Assembly (NCBI GenBank): GCA_964419225.1 | Contig: CAYQPF010000070.1 | Coordinates: forward strand, 1-25,016 | DNA length: 25,016 bases | Source of the DNA: CAYQPF01 sp964419225 | GTDB lineage: Bacteria > Cloacimonadota > Cloacimonadia > Cloacimonadales > CAYQPF01 | Reading direction: 5' to 3' | Notes under the pieces: model-generated | The model's input: the letters and a program-made list of their open reading frames with translations, nothing else | The model's database searches: none | What the model was told of the DNA's origin: nothing | Part shown: positions 7,278-15,093 of the stretch, in pieces | How positions within the stretch are numbered: position 1 is the first letter of the stretch | Layout: each line of letters opens with the position of its first letter | Program-made: the position numbers and the translations under genes

Positions 7278-8048
7278 ATGAACAACGAAAAACAGACTAT
7301 TCACGAGTTTGACTTGAATATTATTTACGATTTTTTTTCAAAAACAGAACGGCAAGGCCCCGGAAGTAATAAAGAAACGCTTAAAGCATTAGGTTTTATA
7401 GACGGTCTTACCAAAAAATCCAAAATTGCAGATATTGGTTGTGGAACAGGTGGCCAAACAATGGTATTAGGAGAAAACACATCATGCGAAATCATAGGTG
7501 TTGATACATGGCCCGATTTTATAAATCAATTCAACCAAAATGCCAAAATCAAAAATCTTCAGGATAGAGTTAAAGGCATTGTCGGCGATATGGAAAATCT
7601 TCCGTTTCGAGAAGAAGAATTAGACTTGATTTGGTCGGAAGGCGCGATTTATAACATTGGATTTGAACGTGGCCTGAACGAGTGGAGAAAATTTCTGAAA
7701 ACGGGCGGATATATCGCTGTTACAGAAAATACATGGTTTAGCGAAGAACGACCTGCAGAAATTCAGGATTTCTGGCAAAAAATCTATCCGGAAATAGATA
7801 CGATTCCCAACAAGGTTGCTAAAATGCAAAACGCAGGCTACCTTCCGGTTGCCACCTACATTTTGCCCGAAACTATCTGGACAGACTACTATGCATGGCA
7901 AACATCCAGAAGAGAACACTTTCTGAAGAAATATGAAGGTAACAATGCCATAAAAGAATTTGTTGCTTCTATGCGGTATGAAGCAGAGCTGTATCATAAA
8001 TATAAAGCATACTATGGCTATATGTTCTATATCGGAAAGAAGCTCTAA
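7278..8048 (+). CDS. Class I SAM-dependent methyltransferase
   Basis: A 256-residue soluble enzyme with a Rossmann-type methyltransferase fold. Motif I is A51-D-I-G-C-G-T-G-G59, the ribose-binding acid is D76 in I-G-V-D, and the adenine-contacting V-G-D104-M-E-N-L-P-F follows. The C-terminal half is rich in aromatic residues (W, Y), suggesting a small-molecule acceptor. It belongs to the broad UbiE/Methyltransf_11 group, and the acceptor is unknown. The start is the ATG at 7278, with the conserved N-terminal I-Y-D-F-F segment just after. It has a long structured leader (hairpins at 7178-7241) and a strong terminator 28 bp after the stop, so it is likely a single-gene transcript. Confidence 0.85.
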   Translation: MNNEKQTIHEFDLNIIYDFFSKTERQGPGSNKETLKALGFIDGLTKKSKIADIGCGTGGQTMVLGENTSCEIIGVDTWPDFINQFNQNAKIKNLQDRVKGIVGDMENLPFREEELDLIWSEGAIYNIGFERGLNEWRKFLKTGGYIAVTENTWFSEERPAEIQDFWQKIYPEIDTIPNKVAKMQNAGYLPVATYILPETIWTDYYAWQTSRREHFLKKYEGNNAIKEFVASMRYEAELYHKYKAYYGYMFYIGKKL

Positions 8049-8075
8049 TGCATGTTAAATGTTAAATTGAAAATT

Positions 8076-8114
8076 CCTTTCGTGCGTAAAAGACTACACA
8101 CGAAAGGTTTTTTT
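8076..8114 (+). terminator. Intrinsic terminator, probably bidirectional
   Basis: CCTTTCGTGCGT (8076-8087) pairs with ACACACGAAAGG (8096-8107), 11 of 12 positions, around an 8-base loop, followed by seven T (8108-8114). It lies 28 bp after the methyltransferase stop. It is also 10 bp beyond the stop of the convergent TPR gene on the - strand, where a T-rich run also follows the stem, so it can serve both. Confidence 0.85.
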
Positions 8115-8123
8115 GCTGATAGT

Positions 8124-9029
8124 CTACTTATCCCTACCCGATGCCTTCTTTAGCTCTGTAATGAATTCGGGATTAACAGCAGATCCTAATCCTTCTGCTT
8201 TATGCACATCTGCCCAGGCCTTGTCATACTCTTTTATGTTATAATAACTTCCTCCACGGTTGATATAGGCCTTTGCAAGGTTAGGATCTATTTCAATGGC
8301 CTTGCTGAAATCGGAGATGGCTTGAGTGAAATTACTTTGTTTACCATAAATAAACCCGCGACTATAATAGGCGTTTGCATCCGTAGGATTTATTTCAATG
8401 ACCTTGGTGAAATCGGAAACAGCTTGAGGTAAGTTGCCTTGTTTAAAATAGGCAAACCCACGGTTGTTATAGGCCTTAGCAAGGCTAGGATTTATTTCGA
8501 TGGCTTTAGTTAAGTTGGAAATGGCTTCGGATAAATTGCCTAGATCGAAATAGGCATTGCCACTTTGAAAATATTCTTCTGCCGTTTTAGCATTAACAGG
8601 TGACCCACCTTTAGAATAAAGTTTAATATCTATTGAGTTACGAAATGTGTAATAAGCGGGTATTGTTTGAGTTCCAACAGGAATAGGATCGGCAAGGAAT
8701 ACAGTTGAAGGTTTGGTCAGAACTTTGGCAACCGGAGGATGGTAATCCCCAAATAAAACTTCTTTTGGTTCATAACCTTCTAATCTGACTTCAATTCTCC
8801 ATGGTTCCGTTCCAGTGTAATTAAAGGGTGCGGTAACTACCAACGGACTTTTTCCTATATAATTCCCCTGGATAGAAATATCTGCACCACTGGGAATTGT
8901 ATTAATAGTTATTGTTGGAGTGGTGGGAGCTACTGGCGCTACATATGGACGAACCGCGCAACCATTTATTAGTGTGACAATTAAGCTGATAATCGTGAGA
9001 GATAATCCAGCTGCTTTGAATCTTTTCAT
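8124..9029 (-). CDS. Lipoprotein with PEGA-like domain and four TPR repeats
   Basis: A 301-residue exported protein. The signal sequence ends in the lipobox I-N-G-C with the lipidated cysteine at residue 24. A proline-rich stretch leads to a PEGA-like beta domain (about 38-92: I-N-T-I-P-S-G-A-D-I-S-I...G-K-S-P-L-V-V). Four TPR units follow at about 149-182, 183-216, 217-250 and 251-284, each with A-I-E-I-N/D-P at the second helix end. It is probably a scaffold in the cell envelope with no enzyme activity. It stands out in three ways: it is the only - strand gene, it has a perfect AGGAGG ribosome site, and its composition is richer in GC (about 42% in a sampled line against about 25-30% in neighbours). 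Similar PEGA-TPR lipoproteins are, to my knowledge, common in Deltaproteobacteria and Nitrospirae-like genomes, so transfer from there is plausible. Confidence 0.85.
   Translation of the reverse strand: MKRFKAAGLSLTIISLIVTLINGCAVRPYVAPVAPTTPTITINTIPSGADISIQGNYIGKSPLVVTAPFNYTGTEPWRIEVRLEGYEPKEVLFGDYHPPVAKVLTKPSTVFLADPIPVGTQTIPAYYTFRNSIDIKLYSKGGSPVNAKTAEEYFQSGNAYFDLGNLSEAISNLTKAIEINPSLAKAYNNRGFAYFKQGNLPQAVSDFTKVIEINPTDANAYYSRGFIYGKQSNFTQAISDFSKAIEIDPNLAKAYINRGGSYYNIKEYDKAWADVHKAEGLGSAVNPEFITELKKASGRDK
8254..8506 (-). repeat. TPR-encoding direct repeats at the DNA level
   Basis: Near-identical segments such as CACGGTTG-TATAGGCCTT-GCAAGG begin near 8255 and again near 8460, exactly 204 bp apart, which is two 34-codon TPR units. 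Intermediate units at 102-bp spacing are more diverged. The high DNA identity suggests recent amplification or homogenisation of the repeats. Confidence 0.6.
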
Positions 9030-9033
9030 ATTG

Positions 9034-9039
9034 CCTCCT
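9034..9039 (-). promoter_or_regulatory. Perfect Shine-Dalgarno (AGGAGG)
   Basis: On the - strand AGGAGG lies four bases before the ATG at 9029. No other gene in the window has so strong a ribosome site, and Bacteroidota rarely use them. It fixes the start of the TPR lipoprotein and supports a foreign origin. Confidence 0.8.
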
Positions 9040-9309
9040 TTTATTTTAGGTGTAAGTAATTTGCTTCAGACCACAGATGGTAGGTACATATGAAATTGAA
9101 TACCTTCGGCTCAGCTACCACTTTTTTAATTTTGACATATTCACGACCCCTTCTCACATATTTTCAGTAAACTTATATATCTAAGTTAGAGTTAAAAGTT
9201 GGAACAATAGCATACCAGTCAAAAAATAACAGATTTGTTTAGTGATCAAGTAAAATTAGACCATTACAATATAGGGACAAACGCAAATAAATTATAACTT
9301 TAACACTTG

Positions 9310-9891
9310 ATGAAGGATCTTGAACATATATATTTTAACAATAGAAATTCTTTTCGAAGTTGGTTAGAGAAGAATCATAATGAGAGTATCGGCATTTGGA
9401 TGATCTTTTATAGAAAACAGAAAGATTACGAATGCATAAAATACGATGAAGCTCTGGAAGAAGCGCTCTGTTTCGGGTGGATTGACAGCATTATAAAAAA
9501 AGTAGACGACAACCGGTATGTAAGAAAATTTACACCCAGAACTAATATTTCCAAATGGTCCGATTTAAATAAAAAAATAGTGCTTTCGTTAATGGAAAAA
9601 GGCAAAATGACAAAAGCAGGGCTGGAAAAAATTGATATTTATTTAAAAACAGGCAAAGTCGATTGGGAAAGTAATATGGCCATCAAAAATGAACTTCAAA
9701 TTCCTGATTTTATCATTAAAGCATTCTCTGACAATGAACCGGCATTGACAAATTTCAACAATCTTGCCCAGACCTATAAACGACATTATATTCTTTGGAT
9801 TACTACTGCCAAAAGAGAAGAAACCGTGCAAAACAGATTGCAGGAATCGATAGGGTTATTAAAGGAATTCAGAAAATTAGGGTTGAAATAA
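9310..9891 (+). CDS. YdeI/OmdA-like (OmpD-associated) family protein
   Basis: A 193-residue soluble protein. The N-terminal half carries the family signature F-R-S-W-L-E-K-N-H...G-I-W, then Y-D-E-A-L-E-E-A-L-C-F-G-W-I-D-S, then F-T-P-R-T-N-I-S-K-W-S-D-L-N. The C-terminal part holds the Y-K-R-H-Y-I-L-W-I-T-T-A-K-R-E-E-T motif of the bacteriocin-protection/YdeI group. The biochemical role is not established; relatives have been linked to antimicrobial peptide or bacteriocin tolerance. A TTG at 9307 would add one residue, but the ATG at 9310 is the better start. The 280 bp before it separates it from the - strand TPR gene and holds only a weak hairpin (9078-9127). Confidence 0.85.
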   Translation: MKDLEHIYFNNRNSFRSWLEKNHNESIGIWMIFYRKQKDYECIKYDEALEEALCFGWIDSIIKKVDDNRYVRKFTPRTNISKWSDLNKKIVLSLMEKGKMTKAGLEKIDIYLKTGKVDWESNMAIKNELQIPDFIIKAFSDNEPALTNFNNLAQTYKRHYILWITTAKREETVQNRLQESIGLLKEFRKLGLK

Positions 9892-9920
9892 CAGGGAGTA
9901 TGTTAGAATTTTAACGATAT

Positions 9921-10964
9921 ATGAGAAATATACTGTCAGTAATCTGGTGTTGTTTTATAATTTTTAATTTAGATTTTTCTGCAAAATCTAAAAACGATGG
10001 AAACCAAGTAATTTATCTTTCAAATGGTATATTATATTGTTACGACATATCAAAAAAGATTACAGATAGATTATCTCTCAATAACGATACTATTGATAAC
10101 TTCTCACTATCTCCTTCAAAAAGGTACCTGGCTTATGAAAGGGTGTTAAAATATATTGATCTTTATTATGAAATAGATGAAGAAGATGAGATACCAACCA
10201 AAAAGCCATATTGTTCAATAGTGATTTTTGATTTGACGCAACATAAAAAGATTAAAGAGGTATTTCCAAAAGACGATGAGTTTTTAAGGATTAGTAAGTG
10301 GATTGACGACAATCAATTACTTTATAAATCGGAAGAACAATATTTATTAAATGGATGGTTGATTCTTAATACCGAAGGTGTAATTAGTGATTTGGGCATG
10401 GATGATTTATCAACGATACCAAAGAGTACCGTATATTCACGTGACGGGTCGGTAAAACTCTATCTTGACCAGTCTAATACTTTACATATCATTGATTTAA
10501 ACTTGAAGAAGGACGCAGAATTATATAATTCTCCAAATACTCTTTATGACTATAATATTTCATCGGATAAAAAATCTGTAGTTTGGTTTGAAATTATTGA
10601 TAGCGAAAATGGAACAATTGATAGAATCATCCGATTATCTCAGGTCGATTTGAAACAAACAGTGATTTACAATGAAAAGGCGCTTGGGAAAAAAGAAAGG
10701 TGTATGAGTTTTTCACCTAATGATTCAATAATTAGTATTGAATTAGAAGAGAATGTGATTATTATGCTGAATATTTTCACAAAAGAGAAACTAAGAATTA
10801 ACGGGTATGATGTCTGTTGGATTGATGATGATAGTTTTCTTTATAACAAAGAGTCTGATCTTTTTTTGTATAACTTTAAGGAGAAATCTGACAAACTGTT
10901 TCTTAAGAATGCAAAAAAGCCGAATGTTTATTACCAATCCATGGTAACGTTACCTCATTCCTGA
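9921..10964 (+). CDS. Exported beta-propeller-like protein of unknown function
   Basis: A 347-residue protein with a short hydrophobic N-terminus (residues 2-20) that looks like a signal peptide. The rest is a series of beta-rich units with the TolB/WD-like phrase S-x-(D/S)-x-(K/D)-x-hydrophobic, for example S-L-S-P-S-K-R-Y-L-A-Y, Y-S-R-D-G-S-V-K-L-Y, I-S-S-D-K-K-S-V-V-W and S-F-S-P-N-D-S-I-I-S. This suggests a five- to seven-bladed propeller used for binding. No catalytic motif is seen. It follows the YdeI-like gene by 29 bp and may be cotranscribed. It is very AT-rich (about 25% GC in a sampled line). I do not recognise a named family. Confidence 0.7.
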   Translation: MRNILSVIWCCFIIFNLDFSAKSKNDGNQVIYLSNGILYCYDISKKITDRLSLNNDTIDNFSLSPSKRYLAYERVLKYIDLYYEIDEEDEIPTKKPYCSIVIFDLTQHKKIKEVFPKDDEFLRISKWIDDNQLLYKSEEQYLLNGWLILNTEGVISDLGMDDLSTIPKSTVYSRDGSVKLYLDQSNTLHIIDLNLKKDAELYNSPNTLYDYNISSDKKSVVWFEIIDSENGTIDRIIRLSQVDLKQTVIYNEKALGKKERCMSFSPNDSIISIELEENVIIMLNIFTKEKLRINGYDVCWIDDDSFLYNKESDLFLYNFKEKSDKLFLKNAKKPNVYYQSMVTLPHS

Positions 10965-11048
10965 ATTTGGTTAGGGCAGAAATGCCAGGATTTATACTGA
11001 CAATGGATTCAAGGCAACCCGTGACATTTTAAAAAACAAATAGTAAGC

Positions 11049-11828
11049 ATGATACAAATAATAAAAACAGAATTAAATAACATAAGTCAAATAAGAATTG
11101 ACTACTTGAATTCTTTATCTGAATTCCAGGAGTTGTATTTGGAAATGTTTATCGACAATTCTGATATTTACAAGATTGAATTTAACGGCATCCTCATAGG
11201 ATACGCCATAAAAACGGTGGATAATATCTTGATAGAATTCTATATAATTGACAAATACGTTCCTGTCAGTTCAGATGTTTTTCAGACAATAATAAATGAT
11301 TTAGCAATCAATAATATTTATTGTAAGTCTTTCGATTATTTATTGTTAAATTGTTGTTTGACAGGTTTATATTCGTATAATTTGATTGGCTCCTTGTTTC
11401 GTGATTATTTTGATACTGATAAGATCCCGATCAATGATTTGAAAATTAGATATGCCGAAAACAAAGATTATTCATTTCTTCTTCAACAGGAAGGCGAACT
11501 ATATGAAACACATGAGGAGCTTGAGAAATTTGTAAATGGCAATAATGTTATTATGTTTCAAAGAGGAGAACAATTGTTAGGTTGCGGATATTTAATAAAA
11601 GTACATGCCAATTATAATTACTATGATATTGGAATGTGGGTAAATCCTAATTACAGAAAACAAGGGATTGCGACCAAGATAATATCTTATTTAAAGGACA
11701 CCTGCATAACAAATAATTGGAACCCGATTTGTGGTTGTGCAATTGCTAATATTGCATCTCAGAAAACTCTTGAGAAAAATGGATTCGTTAGTAAATATAA
11801 ACTGATAGAATTTAAGATAAATAAGTAG
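11049..11828 (+). CDS. GNAT acetyltransferase with extra N-terminal domain
   Basis: A 259-residue protein. Residues about 1-125 form an alpha/beta region that may be a decayed or non-catalytic GNAT-like half. Residues about 132-259 are a GNAT domain: the strand D-I-G-M-W-V-N-P runs into the acetyl-CoA loop R203-K-Q-G206-I-A208, and later N-I-A-S-Q-K-T-L-E-K-N-G-F closes the fold. Such two-part GNATs are frequent among Bacteroidota and Firmicutes proteins of unknown substrate. Transcription probably starts in the 84 bp after the propeller gene. Immediately downstream lies a truncated GNAT fragment, which suggests repeated gain and loss of acetyltransferase genes at this spot. Confidence 0.82.
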   Translation: MIQIIKTELNNISQIRIDYLNSLSEFQELYLEMFIDNSDIYKIEFNGILIGYAIKTVDNILIEFYIIDKYVPVSSDVFQTIINDLAINNIYCKSFDYLLLNCCLTGLYSYNLIGSLFRDYFDTDKIPINDLKIRYAENKDYSFLLQQEGELYETHEELEKFVNGNNVIMFQRGEQLLGCGYLIKVHANYNYYDIGMWVNPNYRKQGIATKIISYLKDTCITNNWNPICGCAIANIASQKTLEKNGFVSKYKLIEFKINK

Positions 11829-12089
11829 TGAATTTAATCATCGTAGCTCGCTTCAGACCAAAAACATCGAAGGCTTGGGCTGGCATCCGGATTACTTGCC
11901 GAAGCTCTTAAATGTAACATGCATAATGCTGTAAAAGTTGTAAATACAGAAATCTCATGCGAAAGCATAACCGCGTTTCTGAACTCATGCGGAATTCCAT
12001 TAAAAGGTAAACAGTTTGAAATGATAAAAAAATGGCAATATGGCAGCAGATATAAAAGCAATCATTGCGAATCTTCTTTCGTTTTATAA
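11829..12089 (+). pseudogene. Decayed GNAT acetyltransferase, C-terminal half only
   Basis: There is no annotated-length reading frame here, but the frame from 11847 to the stop at 12087-12089 encodes a recognisable GNAT tail. It has H-R-R-L-G-L-A (acetyl-CoA loop R-x-x-G-x-A), then a helix L-L-A-E-A-L-K, then V-V-N-T-E-I-S...I-T-A-F-L-N-S-C-G-I, the usual N...F-Y-E-x-x-G-F segment. The frame is preceded by an in-frame TAG at 11844-11846. A different frame just upstream reads L-I-I-V-A-R-F-R-P, the strand expected before the loop, so a frameshift near the A-run around 11860 is likely. The first half of the gene is missing. The remnant overlaps the start of the next methyltransferase gene by 50 bp. 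Confidence 0.6.
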
Positions 12090-12636
12090 TTTTTATAATA
12101 AAATAATTATTTCGGTTGGAGCTGGTGGCGGACAATTTATTGAATATGCAAGATTCGCTCAAAAAGTGTATGCTGTTGACAATGATATAGATGCTCTGGT
12201 CAGACTGAATGATAACCTGATAAAAACCTGTCTTGCTGATAAATTTACGCTTATCCACAACGAGTTTGAACAGGTAAATTTAGTGGGCGATGTTGTACTA
12301 TTCGAGTTTTGTCTTCATGAAATGGAAGATGCAGAAGCCTCAATTAATCAGGCATTAACCATGGCACCTGTAGTAGTAATCTGCGATCATTCACCCAATT
12401 CGGAGTGGGCTTTCTGTGTTGGAGAGGAGCAAAAAGTTGCCAATAGCTGGAATGCTGTTGAGAAATTTAATTTGAAAAGGCATCAGGAATATGATTCTTT
12501 TCAACGCTTTGCCGACTATGGAGAGCTTTATCAAAAGGTAAAGGGACAAGGTGATGAGGTTATTAAGCGAATTTCTAAGTTTGCAAATCAAACCTGTTTC
12601 GAGATACCAATGTCTTATGGTTTTGTGCTGATTTAG
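12040..12636 (+). CDS. Small class I SAM-dependent methyltransferase
   Basis: A 198-residue soluble protein. Motif I is I-S-V-G-A-G-G-G-Q-F (residues about 24-33), glycine-rich like other methyltransferases but with Ala in place of the usual Cys or Ser. The ribose-binding acid is D47 in V-Y-A-V-D-N-D. The segment L-F-E-F-C-L-H-E-M corresponds to motif IV/post-motif. The acceptor is unknown. The ATG at 12040 is chosen because the helix before motif I begins right after it; it lies inside the tail of the GNAT remnant, which may supply its leader. About 110 bp separate it from the next gene. Confidence 0.78.
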   Translation: MAADIKAIIANLLSFYNFYNKIIISVGAGGGQFIEYARFAQKVYAVDNDIDALVRLNDNLIKTCLADKFTLIHNEFEQVNLVGDVVLFEFCLHEMEDAEASINQALTMAPVVVICDHSPNSEWAFCVGEEQKVANSWNAVEKFNLKRHQEYDSFQRFADYGELYQKVKGQGDEVIKRISKFANQTCFEIPMSYGFVLI

Positions 12637-12747
12637 CATAGACCCGGGACAATCAAAGAGGAAATGTTCTTATCTTTATATCCAACAAATAGTTGTATGA
12701 CATTATGACCCGTCCAAGAATAGTCTGCGCAATTTTGAAAATTTAAA

Positions 12748-13725
12748 ATGGTAAAACAAATAAAACACAAAAAAATAGACTCGGCAAAGCAATATTGGGA
12801 ACAACTTATTCTAACTATTTCCGGTAAAACAATAGATAAACATAAATGCGTGAATTCTGATGGTGCTGTTTATTTTCATGAACTGGCAGAAGGTGTAAAT
12901 GTAGTTATCTATAATATTGAGCCAAAATCAGATTTGAAAAATGAATTGATTTTTGACTATTCAGAAGCTGAAAATATTGATTATATCATTTCCTTTTCAC
13001 AAAGGAATGTCGAGATAATTAACCAGACAAACACAAAATATGATATTTCCGAAAGTGTAGGCTTTATCATGATGGACAAAGGACATCGTCTGATCCTTAA
13101 TCCATCAATATTAGGGTTAGATAATTCTGTTACAATATATTTAAGTAAAGAAGGAATACATCAACTTGGTTTGCAAGATTATCTATCTGTGTTGGAAACT
13201 ATTGATATCCGTTTTTTCGATACTTTTGAGGATGTTGGTCTGGTGCTTATGAATATTATGAAAACCTTTTTATCTGATAGCCCGATAGTATATCCTCTGC
13301 AACAAAAATTAGCAGAAGTTCTTATCTATATGGCTTTTGAACATTTATATCAACAAGAAAAAAATGTTTTTGATATCCAAAACTATTCCAAAGATAAAAC
13401 CCGATTATCACAACTTTATCAGGTGCAATCTTACATCTACAAAAACATTACAGACAAGCCGGATATTAATTTTTTGTCGACGAAATTTAAAATGTCCAGG
13501 GCCGAACTGGAGAACGATTTTCTAAGCATATCCGGTAAAACCATCCATGCTTATTATCAAAACGCTCGCATACTAAAAGCCCGGGAATTATTGGTTTCTA
13601 AAGAAAAAACGGTAAAAGAGATTAGCTTTTATCTGGGGTTTTCCGACGTTCCACATTTTTCTCGCAGCTTTAAAAAGAAGTTTAAATATGCTCCAATGGA
13701 ATATCTAAAGCGATATAAGCTTTAG
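12748..13725 (+). CDS. AraC-family transcriptional regulator
   Basis: A 325-residue protein with an unrecognised N-terminal sensor part (about 1-215) and a C-terminal AraC-type double helix-turn-helix (about 235-325). The second HTH contains the family signature K-E-I-S-F-Y-L-G-F-S-D-V-P-H-F-S-R-S-F-K-K-K-F, followed by the usual P-x-E-Y-L. The N-terminus is not a typical cupin but may bind a small molecule. Directly downstream on the same strand is an MFS exporter gene whose leader holds nested inverted repeats (13764-13820), so control of that exporter is likely. Such regulator-exporter pairs usually respond to a toxic or signalling compound. Confidence 0.88.
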   Translation: MVKQIKHKKIDSAKQYWEQLILTISGKTIDKHKCVNSDGAVYFHELAEGVNVVIYNIEPKSDLKNELIFDYSEAENIDYIISFSQRNVEIINQTNTKYDISESVGFIMMDKGHRLILNPSILGLDNSVTIYLSKEGIHQLGLQDYLSVLETIDIRFFDTFEDVGLVLMNIMKTFLSDSPIVYPLQQKLAEVLIYMAFEHLYQQEKNVFDIQNYSKDKTRLSQLYQVQSYIYKNITDKPDINFLSTKFKMSRAELENDFLSISGKTIHAYYQNARILKARELLVSKEKTVKEISFYLGFSDVPHFSRSFKKKFKYAPMEYLKRYKL

Positions 13726-13763
13726 ATAAGAAAAATTAAATAACATTCAACTCTTTCCTGTTT

Positions 13764-13820
13764 TTATTCAATACATTCGCTAATAGATTAGCGTTATTTG
13801 CATTCACTTTTTTTGAATAA
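13764..13820 (+). promoter_or_regulatory. Nested inverted repeats before the MFS gene
   Basis: The inner palindrome is CGCTAAT (13778-13784) facing ATTAGCG (13787-13793) with two bases between. Outer arms TTATTCAA (13764-13771) and TTGAATAA (13813-13820) are perfectly complementary and end 5 bp before the ATG at 13826. This may be an operator, or a leader fold that hides the start codon. The inner hairpin could also end the AraC transcript, but its T-run is poor. Confidence 0.5.
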
Positions 13821-13825
13821 GAATT

Positions 13826-15013
13826 ATGAAAAATAATATATGGAACAGGGACTACATTGCCCTGATACTTGCCAATTTTTTAAGCTTCTGCTCTTTTTAC
13901 ATGTTACTGGCGGCACTTCCTCTGCACATGGCAGTAAACATGCAGGTAGACAGTAAAATAATAGGTGTTGTTGTGGGGATTTTTTCAATTTCGGCTTTAA
14001 TCAGCCGTCTGTTTGCAGGATATTTGACAGACTTTTTGCCACGAAAAAAATTCATGTCCGTTATATTGGCTTTTTTCGTACTTTCTGTTGCAAGCTATCT
14101 GATTTCAGCATCTGTAGAGGCGTTGTTTTGGGTACGATTATTTCAGGGGCTATGCTGGGGTTTAATCACAACTTCATTAAATACAATTGTAATTGACGTA
14201 ATGCCCGTTAGGCGACAAGGCGAGGGAATTGCATATTTCAGCACAGGGAGTACTATTGCTATGGCATTGGGACCGGTAACCGGGTTAACTCTTTTTAATC
14301 TATATGATTTTGACATAGTAATTTATGCCTCATTAGTTATAGCAATTGCCGGTTATATTTGTAGTTTGTGGGCTCGAAAAGATAGCTTTCATAAATCGGA
14401 TAATATAAGAAAACCCAATAATATCAATGATTTTCTGCTTATTAGAGCATTACCTTTTTCATTCAAATATTTACTTATTTTTTTCTCTTACGGTGTCATT
14501 CTTGGTTTTATTACTTTATTCGGGAAGTCATTGAATATTAGCAATTCCAGTTGGTTCTTCATCGTTTTTGCGCTAGGTATATTAATTTCCAGAATACTTT
14601 CTGCAAAATTATTAAATAAGGGTTTTTTTGATTCAATGAACATGTTGTCTATGTTGCTGCTATCTATATTGTTTGCATTAACAGCAATATTACCATCTAT
14701 AAAAATGTTTTATATACTTGCGTTTTTTAGTGGCATCGGATTTGGTATTTATATTCCTGTCAATCAGGCAATGACTATTTTTATGGCAAAAAAGAGTCAA
14801 CGAGGTGTAGCTACAGCTACATTTTTTATTGCTCTTGATATAGGTATTGGATTAGGAATAATGCTAGCGGGTTCCATACTTGAAATGGGCTCTTTTACTG
14901 ATTTATTTATTATAATGAGCGCGCTATCTGTATTAGGTATGATATATTATTGGTATATTTATAAACCTATTTTTAAAAAGAAAAATTTGATGCTGCACAA
15001 CAATAGTCAATAA
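13826..15013 (+). CDS. MFS transporter, drug or small-molecule exporter type
   Basis: A 395-residue protein with about 12 hydrophobic segments, the normal MFS size. Between the second and third helices it has the motif A version G65-Y-L-T-D-F-L-P-R-K-K (canonical G-x-x-x-D-R/K-x-G-R-K/R), with F replacing the usual R after D. Helix 5 carries the G-P-V-T-G-L motif C-like segment expected in proton-driven exporters. It is similar in layout to YfcJ/arabinose-efflux and staphylopine-type exporters. It lies 100 bp after the AraC regulator and 80 bp before the histidine kinase; all three may respond to one compound. Confidence 0.86.
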   Translation: MKNNIWNRDYIALILANFLSFCSFYMLLAALPLHMAVNMQVDSKIIGVVVGIFSISALISRLFAGYLTDFLPRKKFMSVILAFFVLSVASYLISASVEALFWVRLFQGLCWGLITTSLNTIVIDVMPVRRQGEGIAYFSTGSTIAMALGPVTGLTLFNLYDFDIVIYASLVIAIAGYICSLWARKDSFHKSDNIRKPNNINDFLLIRALPFSFKYLLIFFSYGVILGFITLFGKSLNISNSSWFFIVFALGILISRILSAKLLNKGFFDSMNMLSMLLLSILFALTAILPSIKMFYILAFFSGIGFGIYIPVNQAMTIFMAKKSQRGVATATFFIALDIGIGLGIMLAGSILEMGSFTDLFIIMSALSVLGMIYYWYIYKPIFKKKNLMLHNNSQ

Positions 15014-15093
15014 ACTCTAACATACATTAAAGTATTACTATATAAGCATATTCCGGATAAAATTGTTTAGGCGAAAATTTAATAATTTTCAAA

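Noticed and set aside
9078..9127. Hairpin with a T-run between the TPR and YdeI-like genes
   Set aside because: TGGTAG/CTACCA with a nested AGGTA/TACCT and six T could be a terminator, but no + strand transcript is expected to end there and the stem is weak.
10943..10954. Perfect palindrome GGTAACGTTACC at the end of the propeller gene
   Set aside because: It lies within coding sequence and occurs once. The AACGTT match to the cassette elements is short enough to be chance.
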